Shown piece after piece: positions 48,183 through 58,277 of a DNA stretch of 64,000 nt (position 1 is the first letter of the stretch; each line of letters opens with the position of its first letter). The DNA comes from Populus alba. Its lineage: Eukaryota > Streptophyta > Magnoliopsida > Malpighiales > Salicaceae. A program made the position numbers and the translations under genes. The stretch spans positions 13,338,204 to 13,402,203 of the forward strand of contig NC_133290.1 in the NCBI RefSeq assembly GCF_005239225.2. Direction: 5' to 3'. The notes below the pieces were generated by a model, which had not been told where the DNA came from, made no database searches, and saw nothing but the letters and a program-made list of their open reading frames with translations.

Positions 48183-48651
48183 GCGCGGAATCCAGTGACC
48201 GGTGATGTACTGATAATTGCTCAATGGAGGGATAAGCACACTGAGACACAATATTTTACGTGGTTCGGCAAAACCGCCTACATCCACGGGAGAGAGTCCA
48301 TTTTATTAGAGTAGAGAAAGAATACAATAAATACATGGAGGAGGATCTCATCACTCAACTCCCATCTCTCTTGCTGCCTTGCAGCTGCAGGGCTGCTGCC
48401 CATGGCAGCAGCCCTTTCTCTTCTCTTTCTCTTCACTCTTTTACACACTCACATTATTCTCACTCTCACATAGCTCTCTTTGCATGCCTCATTTATAGGC
48501 TAATGGTGGCTTCTCTTCTTCTTTCCAGCAGCTGCACATGGGAGACAATGGTGGGACAAGAAGACCTTAAAACATGCCACCATTAGTGGCACTAATGGTG
48601 CTACCACTTAGTGGTGGTGGGGTATTGCCAATAAATGGCAATATCCTAACA
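48183..48651 (-). repeat. 3' LTR of element 1, outer end truncated
   Basis: Begins GGCGCGGAATCCAGTGACC; the TGTTGG that opens the other LTR is replaced by host TTTGA. It ends TATCCTAACA. Confidence 0.9.
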
Positions 48652-51103
48652 ATCACCCCCTTTGCCATTTATGTGGGCAATTGTCCTCTTGCTTTTTCAG
48701 CACAAGCTTGCATCCTGCAGCTCTTCCAAGCTTACCATTCCGAGAGCGTCCGTGGCCAAGTTTACAGGTACTCGCCAAACCTTTCAATAACCAGAGTCAC
48801 CAAAGCACACCTTTGCTTACACCAAAGGATCACTTCAACCAGATGGTCTCACACATCACATCTGAAGAGTGTTAACGCTTGTCTCTGGGACACAACATTC
48901 CCCTTCGAGCGTATCAGCCATGCTCGGTCCGGAATGATTTATCAAGCCTTACACCAAGGCTTACAACACCCCCTCAAACGGATATTCCAAGTGCGACAGT
49001 CATTATTTGAGTATCTCAATATGATCACAAGCCCACCACTCTTCCAAGAGTCTACTCATCCAGGAGTTGCGCCTGCCCTCTGTTCCACCATAGGAACCAC
49101 GCCTTACTTCTCCATGAGTCTCTCGCTCTTAGTCGTAAGAGTCCAGGTAGCTCTCCACCTTTAACCATGGGGGCAGCCCATTAAAGGTTGATCCATATCT
49201 ATCTCCATACTCTGAGTATTACAATGCCATTACCGAGCTCACCACCTTGACAAGAGTCAACTCGTTCCCGGAACCTGCGCATGCCCTCTGCTCCTTCATA
49301 GCAGCCGCGTCTTAATGCTCCACAAGTCACACACTTATTGTCCAAGGCAAATGTCTTCTAGCTCATTGATCTTTAGCATGGGGGCAATATCCATGAAAGT
49401 CAATCCTGCATTTGTCTTCATACTCATCATAGCCACTTCATTGGTTATCCATCTGTCCACTTATATCTAGCCATCACATCGGCTCTGGGGTGTTCTGAAC
49501 TTGGGCTCCTATCCTGGCCCTCACACCTTCTCATGAGGTGTCTCCGCTCGTCGTCATGCGGCGGCTTGAACTCTGGGCTCATATCATGGCCCTCACACCT
49601 TCTCTCTAAGGTGTCTCCGCCCGCTGTCATGGGGCGGTCTCATCCTCCTTCATTGGGGATGACTCCAGCGGCTCCAAGATTCTCTACCACCATGTGGACT
49701 TGGGAGAGATTACTGCCACTAACTACATAGAAAGAGAAAGTTGCGGTATACTCCTCGCAATCCTCCACCTCGATTTCTATGTTTGGAGCTTCTACGCCTT
49801 TCTGCTTGACAGCTCCACCTACACCAACTCTCTTTGGTGGCTTCGCCTTTCATCATAGGCGGTCGCCTTTTATCACAGGCGTTTGCACCCCCTCAATTAG
49901 GTGCCTCTGCAACAGCTCTCTTTCCATCCTTGCATGCATTGGAAAGGTCTTCGCCTGTTGTCTTTATCAAGAGCATAAAAGACTTCCTGTTGTACAAACT
50001 TTAACAGTCTCTGCTCTGAGCTTCATCTGGGAACACTTCTTCTCCTTGCACCTGTTGTCTCATTTCAGTACCTCGTTGGATCCCTCGGGTACTCTTGCAC
50101 AATCTCCATGTGCCCTCGTGCAATTTCTATTCTCCAGATTTCTCCCTATTCCTTGCTTATGTTTGACAGCAGCTCATCCTGTCACAACACCTGGCCAAGT
50201 CAAAATAGGGTGCCAATCTTCATTCCTTGCTGTATTTCTCTTCCATTATCAGGGTCTTCATCAAATCTCCCCTCGAGAAATTACAGTCACTGAATCTATC
50301 TTCTTCAGAGAAATCACCACTCCATCAGATCCTTGATCATACGGAACCTAACTGTTCCCCTTGTGCCGTCATCCTGCTAGTCTTCAACCGTTTCATTACA
50401 AACTGCTATATATACGAAAATAGTACCGTATGGATAATCCTTCCACTAAGCAAGTTCCCAGGAAAGATTGGAGGGGTCACAACGGTCCCGCTTAAAACCC
50501 AATCTCCTAGACAGAACTTCTTAGGCCATATCTATCCATCGTACTGTCTCTCCGTATATACAACCATTTGCTAGCTTTGTTGCGGCTTTCCTTTGCAAGT
50601 GATCTGGAATATACTAGTTTTATACCTGATTTCTCAACATCTGGCGAGACTACTGGTGCTTAGATTCGTCAAGATTGGTCTTCATCAGTTTTCACTCTAC
50701 ACCTCAAATTGTCCACATCTCGGGTGTCCTGAGTGTCCCAATTTTGCCTTCCATCAAGGCATTAAAATTTCCCCATTTAACAGTTCAGCACATGTAATTG
50801 GGTAAACATGTGCACCTTCTTCTTCTTCATCTCCATCGACCACCATGATGACCTTCAGATGCCTCCTCATCGGGCAATCTCTCTTTAATAATTCACCACC
50901 GCCATTTTCAGTCTCGAATATCAACAATCAGACCGTACCATTGCATCCGGAATGATCAAATTAGCTGGAAACATGTCTTGAATCGTCCAAATCGCACTTC
51001 AGACGGCTAAGATTTGATCAAAACAATTCTGGCCTGATCAACGGCTCAGATTCAATCTCAGATCCGGTTGCACGTAGGATCAGCTACACTGGATCCTATA
51101 CCT

Positions 51104-51175
51104 CGGCTCGCGGCTCGGCTCAGTTCCAATTCGGCTCGGCTCAACTCGGCTCGGCGTGGCTCGGCTCGCGGCTGA
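51104..51175. repeat. CTCGG-rich block, element 1
   Basis: Repeats of CGGCTCGGCT and CGCGGCTCGG over about 70 bp, in an otherwise AT-balanced region. The homologous block in element 2 is at 54956-55024, with a different number of units. Confidence 0.75.
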
Positions 51176-51288
51176 TGACATGGCATGTGGGCCCCCCTAT
51201 GCTGACATGGATGTTGACTAGTCAATTGCTTTTGCTGACTGTGTATGATGATGTCATCCTTGCATCATGCTGATGTCATGATACCGTC

Positions 51289-51338
51289 ACTGTTCATGCA
51301 TACTGTTCATAATGACACTGTTCATGTCTACTGTTCAT
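51289..51338 (+). repeat. Four ACTGTTCAT units
   Basis: Perfect ACTGTTCAT at 51289, 51302, 51317 and 51330, 13-15 bp apart, in the leader of element 1. Element 2 lacks them. Confidence 0.85.
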
Positions 51339-51593
51339 ATGGGTCGGGTTAGCTGGTCTTCGGGTCGGGTCAACTCATCCGGGTGAAGAAGACGCGTGGC
51401 ACGCGTGGGCAGACACCTTGCCGGAGAGTGATGGAGAGTGCGGCCATGTCCGACGTCCGATTTTGACGCCGTTTTCACCAGTGGCTTCGTCTCGGCCTCC
51501 TCTATACAGTGGGATGGTCAAAACAATATTTTGACAACTTTCATTTTTGAGCAAAAAATCAAACACCACTTAAACCATATGCTCTGATACCAA

Positions 51594-52069
51594 TGTTGGG
51601 GCGCGGAATCCAGTGACCGGTGATGTACTGATAATTGCTCAATGGAGGGATAAGCACACTGAGACACAATATTTTACGTGGTTCGGCAAAACCGCCTACA
51701 TCCACGGGAGAGAGTCCATTTTATTAGAGTAGAGAAAGAATACAATAAATACATGGAGGAGGATCTCATCACTCAACTCCCATCTCTCTTGCTGCCTTGC
51801 AGCTGCAGGGCTGCTGCCCATGGCAGCAGCCCTTTCTCTTCTCTTTCTCTTCACTCTTTTACACACTCACATTATTCTCACTCTCACATAGCTCTCTTTG
51901 CATGCCTCATTTATAGGCTAATGGTGGTTTCTCTTCTTCTTTCCAGCAGCTGCACATGGGAGACAATGGTGGGACAAGAAGACCTTAAAACATGCCACCA
52001 TTAGTGGCACTAATGGTGCTACCACTTAGTGGTGGTGGGGTATTGCCAATAAATGGCAATATCCTAACA
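51594..52069 (-). repeat. 5' LTR of element 1
   Basis: 476 bp, TGTTGGGGCGCGGAATCC to TATCCTAACA on the plus strand. It contains TTTACGTGGTTCGGC and CTACATCCACGGG. One base (52070) separates it from the LTR of element 2. Confidence 0.92.
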
Positions 52070-52070
52070 A

Positions 52071-52518
52071 TAGTTGGGGCGGAATCCGGTGACCGGTGAT
52101 GAACTGATAATTGCTCAACGGAGGGATAAGCACACTGAGACACAATATTTTACGTGGTTCGGCAAAACCGCCTACATCCACGGGAGAGAGTCCATTTTAT
52201 TAGAGTAGAGAAAGAATACAATAAATACATGGAGGAGGATCATCCACTCAACTCACATCTCTGCTGCCCTTGCAGCTGCAGGGCTGCTGCCCATGGCAGC
52301 AGCCCTTTCTCTTCTCTTCACTCTTTCACACACTCACGTTATTCTCCCTCTCACAATCTTGCTCTCAAATATAAGCCTCCTTTATAGGCATTCTCCAGCA
52401 CATGTAGGGGACAAGACTCCCTTAAAACATGGCTTAAAACATGCCACCATTAGTGGCACTAATGGTGCTACCACTTAGTGGTGGTGGGGTATTGCCAATA
52501 AATGGCAATATCCTAACA
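52071..52518 (-). repeat. 3' LTR of element 2
   Basis: 448 bp, identical by eye to 55436-55883. It abuts LTR 51594-52069 of element 1 with a single A between them. Confidence 0.92.
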
Positions 52519-54955
52519 ATCACCCCCTTTGCCATTTATGTGGGCAATTGTCCTCTTGCTTTTTCAGCACAAGCTTGCATCCTGCAGCTCTTCCAAGCTT
52601 ACCATTCCGAGAGTGCCTGTGGCCAAGTTTACAGTTACTCGCCAAACCTTTCAATCACCAGAGTCACCAAAGCACACCTTTGCTCACACCAAAGGATCAC
52701 TTCAACCAGATGGTCTCACACATCACATCTGAAGAGTGTTAACGCTTGTCTCTGGGAACATTCCCCTTCGAGCGTATCAATCATGCTCGGTCCGGAATGA
52801 TTTATCAAGCCTCACACCAAGGCTTACAACACCCCCTCAAACGGATATTCCAAGTGCGACAGTCATTATCTAAGTATCTCAATATGATCACAAGCCCACC
52901 ACTCTTCCAAGAGTCTACTCATCCAGGAGTTGCGCCTGCCCTCTGTTCCACCATAGGAACCACGCCTTACTTCTCCATGAGTCTCTCGCTCTTAGTCGTA
53001 AGAGTCCAGGTAGCTCTCCACCTTTAACCATGGGGGCAGCCCATTAAAGGTTGATCCATATCTATCTCCATACTCTGAGTATTACAATGCCATTACCGAG
53101 CTCACCACCTTGACAAGAGTCAACTCGTTCCCGGAACCTGCACATGCCCTCTGCTCCTTCATAGCAGCCGCGTCTTAATGCTCCACAAGTCACACACTTA
53201 TTGTCCAAGGCAAATGTCTTCTAGCTCATTGATCTTTAGCATGGGGGCAATATCCATGAAAGTCAATCCTGCATTTGTCTTCATACTCATCATAGCCACT
53301 TCATTGGCTATCCATCTGTCCACTTATATCTAGCCATTACATCGGCTCTGGGGCGTTCTGAACTGGGCTCATATCGTGGCCCACACACCTTCCATTAGGT
53401 GTCTCCGCTCGTCGTCATGCGGCGGTCTGAAATGGGCTCATATCATGGCCCTCACAGCTTCCATCCGAGGTGTCTCCACTCGTCTTGGAGCGGTCTCATC
53501 CTCCTTCATCGGGATGCTTCAGTGGCTCCAAGATTCTCTACCACCATGTGGACTTGGGAGAGATTACTGCCACTGACTACATAGAAAGTGAAAGTTGCGG
53601 TATACTCCTCGCAATCCTCCACCTCGATTTCTATGTTTGGAGCTTCTATATCTTTCTGCTTGATAGCTCCACCTACACCACTCTCTTTGGTGTCTACGCC
53701 TTTCATCACAGGCGGTCGCCTTTTATCACAGGCGTTTGCACCCCCTCAATTAGGTGCCTCTGCAACAGCTCTCTTTCCATCATTGCATGCATTGGAAAGG
53801 TCTTTGCTTGTTGTCTTCATCAAGAGCATAAAAGACTTCCTGTTGTACAAACTTTAACAGTCTCTGCTCTGAGCTTCATCTGGGAACTCTTCTTCTCCTT
53901 GCACCTGTTGTCTTATTTCAGTACCTCGTTGGATCCTTCGGGTACTCTTGCACAATCTCCGTGTGCCCTTGTGCAATTTCTGTTCTCCAGATTTCTCCCT
54001 ATTCCTTGCTTATGTTTGACAGCAGCTCATCCTGTCACAACACCTGGCCAAGTCAAAATAGGGTGCCAATCTTCATCCCCTTGCTGTATTTCTCTTCCAT
54101 TATCAGGGTCTTCATCAATTCTCCCCTCGAGAAATCACAGTCACCGAATCTAACTTCTTTGGAGAAATCACCACTCCATCAGATCCTTGATCATACGGAA
54201 CCCAACTGTTCCCCTTATGCCGTCATCCTGCTAGTCTTCAATCGTTTCATTACAAACTGCTATATATACGAAAATAGTACCGTATGGATAATCCTTCCAC
54301 TAAGCAAGTTCCCAGGAAAGATTGGAGGGGTCACAACGGTCCCGCTTAAAACCCAATCTCCTAGACAGAACTTCTTAGGCTATATCTATCCATCGTACTG
54401 TCTCTCCGTATATACAACCATTTGCTAGCTTTGTTGCGGCTCTCCTTTGCAAGTGATCTGGGTATCCTGGCTTCATACCTGATTTCTCAACATCTGGCGA
54501 GACTACCAGTGCTTAGATTCGTCAAGATTGGACTTCGTCAATTTCCACTCTCCACCTCTAATTGTTCACATAACCGGGTGTCTAGAGTGTCCCAATTTTG
54601 CCTTCCATCAAGGTATTAAATTTCCCCATTTAACATTACAGCACATGTAATTGGGTAAACATGTGCACCTTCTTCTCCTTCATCTCCATCGACCTCAATC
54701 CAGACCTTCAGATGCCTCCTGATCGGGCAATCTCTCTTTAATTATTCACCACTGCCATTTTTGGTCTCAAATCTCAACGATCGGACCGTACCATTGCATC
54801 CGGAATGATCAAGTTAGCTGGAAACATGTCTTGAATCGTCCAAATCGCACATCAGACGGCTAAGATTTGATCAAAACAATTCTGGCCTGATCAACGGCTC
54901 AGATTCAATCTCAGATCCGGTTGCACGTAGGATCAGCTGCACTGGATCCTATCCC

Positions 54956-55024
54956 TCGGCTCGCGGCTCGGCTCAGTTCCAACTCGGCTCGGCTCGGCTC
55001 TCATTTAGCTCGGCTCGGCTCCGC
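54956..55024. repeat. CTCGG-rich block, element 2
   Basis: Counterpart of 51104-51175, with CTCGGCTCGGCTCGGCTC and a CCGCGGCG end. Confidence 0.75.
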
Positions 55025-55029
55025 GGCGC

Positions 55030-55165
55030 TGACGTGGCAGTGGGCCCCACTTAGCTGACGTCACCATTATGTCATGCTGATGTCATCATGGGCCATGCTT
55101 ACTGTGCATGATGACGTAACAAATTACGTCATGATGACGTCACCCTTATCCGGGTCAGGCACGTG
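55030..55165. promoter_or_regulatory. Cluster of ACGT-core (bZIP-type) sites
   Basis: Within 136 bp: TGACGTGG (55030), TGACGTCA (55056), TGACGTAA (55112), TTACGTCA (55124), TGACGTCA (55135) and CACGTG (55160). These are TGA/as-1 and G-box type cores, which plant bZIP factors bind. The cluster lies in the transcribed leader of element 2, and element 1 has mostly ATGTCAT in its place. A regulatory role is inferred. Confidence 0.5.
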
Positions 55166-55435
55166 GGTCGGGTCGTCTGGTATTCGGGTCGGGTCAGCCA
55201 TCCGGGCGAAGAAGACGCGTGTGACGCGTGGCGCGCGTCTGCGCGCGTGGCCAGTCACCTCGCCGGAGCGTGACGGCGCGTGAAGGAGATTCCGATGTCC
55301 GATTTCGACGCGGTTTTCACCAGTGGCTTCGTCTCTTCCTCCTCTACACAGTGGTATGGTCAAAACACAATTTTGACAACTTTCATTTTTGAGCAAAAAA
55401 TCAAACACCACTTTAACCATATGCTCTGATACCAA

Positions 55436-55883
55436 TAGTTGGGGCGGAATCCGGTGACCGGTGATGAACTGATAATTGCTCAACGGAGGGATAAGCACAC
55501 TGAGACACAATATTTTACGTGGTTCGGCAAAACCGCCTACATCCACGGGAGAGAGTCCATTTTATTAGAGTAGAGAAAGAATACAATAAATACATGGAGG
55601 AGGATCATCCACTCAACTCACATCTCTGCTGCCCTTGCAGCTGCAGGGCTGCTGCCCATGGCAGCAGCCCTTTCTCTTCTCTTCACTCTTTCACACACTC
55701 ACGTTATTCTCCCTCTCACAATCTTGCTCTCAAATATAAGCCTCCTTTATAGGCATTCTCCAGCACATGTAGGGGACAAGACTCCCTTAAAACATGGCTT
55801 AAAACATGCCACCATTAGTGGCACTAATGGTGCTACCACTTAGTGGTGGTGGGGTATTGCCAATAAATGGCAATATCCTAACA
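55436..55883 (-). repeat. 5' LTR of element 2
   Basis: 448 bp ending TATCCTAACA at 55883, followed directly by the right copy of the 147-bp host duplication. Confidence 0.92.
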
Positions 55884-56030
55884 ATTCTCAGCATGATGGG
55901 CTAACTTTGAGAATTCAAGGCTTCCATGTCTAACTCTTCTGTTTGAGATTCAAATCACCATTGAAGCTCTTTTTGATCATGTTATATTCAGATCTCCATT
56001 GAAGCAAGAGATGTCTACCCTCAATTTGAG
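55884..56030 (+). repeat. 147-bp host duplication, right copy
   Basis: Same sequence as 48036-48182. Beyond it the host continues ATTCATTTGTCTCC, which is the expected continuation of the site before insertion. Confidence 0.9.
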
Positions 56031-58277
56031 ATTCATTTGTCTCCTAGCAAAGTGTTTCAAGCCTAGGTCTGATGTAACTAGCAAAACAACCATAGCCTCC
56101 ATCAATCTTGTCCTCCTTAAACTCCTCCAAAATAGATAGGTTGTGATTGTCTATGCAAGATTGTAGAAAAAAATCTAGACTTTGGTTTGTCTCGAGATAA
56201 ATCTCCAAGCATATTCATCTTCTTGTCACAATTCCATTGCATCAGACCTAGGCTTATCTAGCCTAAGTGATAGGATTCTTCGCCCTACCTCTTGAACCTT
56301 CATAATACCCAGGATGATGTTGCAAATGTTTTTGTTTATAAAAAAAAATCAACATGCTCTGATATCATTTGATTTGATGCAATTTATAGCAATAAGAAAT
56401 TAGGGTTTTTCGATCACTAATATTATGAACCGAAAAGTTTGAATATTAATAACACAGGAATAAACATAATTTTGAACTGGCTAATAGAGTGCTTTTAGAA
56501 GCAAAACAATTGGTCCAGAGCATCGAATTTCGCCACTCAATACATTAATGACAAAGATTTTCGTGGCAGCATGTTTGAGAGTCTGGTTACAGTTATTTTT
56601 TAAAATATTTTTTATTTGAAAATATATTAAAATAATATTTTTTTATTTTTAACATCAAAGTATTAAAATGATCTAAAAAACACCAAAAAATATTAATTTG
56701 AAGGAAAAAAATAAAATAAATTTAATTTTTTTTCAAAAATATTTTTAAAATGTAAAAATAAAAAAACAGGCTAGGCCGCCACTGAAACCGCGCCACCAAT
56801 CTTTTTGTGGCAAAATATACGCTGAGTTACTCGTTGAGTCATTTTCAGTGGAGAACTTCATTCCCCTAGTTAAAAAAATCCACCATAAAAGGAAGTGTAT
56901 TTGCAACTTCTATATAAATAATTCCATTGCAGATAACTTCTAACTTCATCACGAAAGGTGTTTAAAAAAAAATTGCCATGCACAGAAGGCTTGAGTTTTT
57001 GTTTTTGGAACTTCTGTGCATTTAGGTGGCCGCCGCCGCCGCCGTCTCACACGTGACAAGAACAGCATGATCAAAAACATTTCATTAGAATATGAAATAT
57101 ATAAGAGCATAACACAAATAAAAGCTACGAGACAGAAAAATATTTCTCTTGAAGGTCCAAGAAGCCTCTTCTTCCTTTCCAAAAAAATCCCTTGGCTTCA
57201 AATAACATCCTTTTGCAGCCTGCATTTGATTTACAGCACTCAATCATTTAAATTATTCAGTATCATTAAAGAAAGCTTCAACAAATGCATCACATCACCT
57301 AAGCAGAAAAGAAAAATACGCATCACAGGGTACTAAAAAGAGGACAGTAAAAATTAAAGATTGAAATTCAAAGAAGCGAGAGACAAAAACAGAGCACATG
57401 GAATATCAGTAAACAGTTCAATCAAAACCCAACTAAAAATCCTGGATTTGTTGAACTGAAAGCTCTCATGCTCGTTGCCTCAGTCGTCTAGTCTCCCGTT
57501 GGTTTCGTTACATGAATGGATTATAAGGATATTGAGATATTTTACACCTCTCCCTCATTACTTGGAAGTTGAGTCATACAGAGAGCTGAATGAGGTTGTT
57601 TAATTACACTGGAAAATCAAGTATCTCTTTTATCATTGTTGTTCCCTTGTGATTCAATCTATGTTGGAGATTCCACAAATCTTCAACACCGAATCCTTTA
57701 CTCTGCGCTTTGGTCATGATGAGCATGGTGGTGGTGGTGGACTAATTTGCCTCAAATTCCATGATTTTTGTGGCCTGTGCCAAGTTTCCCACAATAGAGG
57801 CGTCCCACTTTCATACATTCTAGTGGGGAAGTTGTTTTCTCCATTATTTTTTTACACCACATTCAATCCTCTGTCTTTGGGTTGCTCAATGTATTTTCAA
57901 CAACAGAATAACATAAATATAATTAGCAAACCTTTTGTTCGTAACTTTTTTATTTATTTTCAACACTAAAAGATATCACAGAGGGGATACAGAGTGATGC
58001 AAGGGTCGGTCAGTATCCCAGGCAATGCATCATACTGGCAACAATTCAGGAGCACATCGATACTGTGAATACATTTTTTCACCTTTAAGGCATAATAAAT
58101 AATTGAACTAATAGGTTTGGTACCACCAGCAACAACTTTACAGATATTGTGTATTCTGGTTTCATCTCCACTGTTCTTGCATATACGATGCATTGCTGGT
58201 CTGAAGGCAAAGGACCTAAAAAAATAATGTTGAAAGAAGAGCGAATTGTATTGGTGTTTTCTGAACAATAATGAACA
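56031..58277. other. Spacer between the LTR pair and the SNM1 gene
   Basis: GCTCTGATATCA at 56356-56367 differs by one base from the complement of the tRNA-Met primer site and may be the trace of an old LTR element. A dispersed repeat copy lies at 56585-56770. An 11-bp inverted repeat (ATGCACAGAAG and its complement) and a GCC trinucleotide run occur at 56978-57046. Sequence from about 57600 to 58277 probably includes the SNM1 gene's 3' untranslated region. No other gene is recognised. Confidence 0.45.
56585..56770 (-). repeat. Dispersed AT-rich repeat, copy 3
   Basis: GGTTACAGTTATTTTT to AAAAAACAGG. It aligns with the reverse complement of 3743-3934, including ATATTAAAATAATATTTTTT. Confidence 0.6.

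Larger units (their letters stand above)
48183..52069 (-). mobile_element. Non-autonomous LTR element 1
   Basis: LTRs at 51594-52069 (5', 476 bp) and 48183-48651 (3', lacking its first 6 bp), differing by about one base. The primer site is at 51581-51592 (TGGTATCAGAGC on the minus strand) and the polypurine tract is at 48652-48663. The 2.9-kb interior has no gag, protease, integrase or reverse transcriptase in any frame, so it depends on another element for mobility. Its leader carries a CTCGG-rich block and four ACTGTTCAT units. Confidence 0.85.
52071..55883 (-). mobile_element. Non-autonomous LTR element 2
   Basis: LTRs at 55436-55883 (5') and 52071-52518 (3'), both 448 bp and identical by eye. 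The primer site is at 55423-55434 and the polypurine tract at 52519-52530. The interior is closely similar to that of element 1 along nearly its whole length but differs by many substitutions and indels, and is equally non-coding. The LTR is a distinct subtype: it starts TAGTTGGGGCGG in place of TGTTGGGGCGCGG and has its own 3' third. No 5-bp target duplication flanks it. Confidence 0.85.

Noticed and set aside
48260..55752. Plus-strand open frames of 60-230 codons repeated in both non-autonomous LTR elements
   Set aside because: They run opposite to the element's orientation, overlap each other in several frames, start in LTR or leader sequence and match no protein family. They are by-products of repeated DNA.
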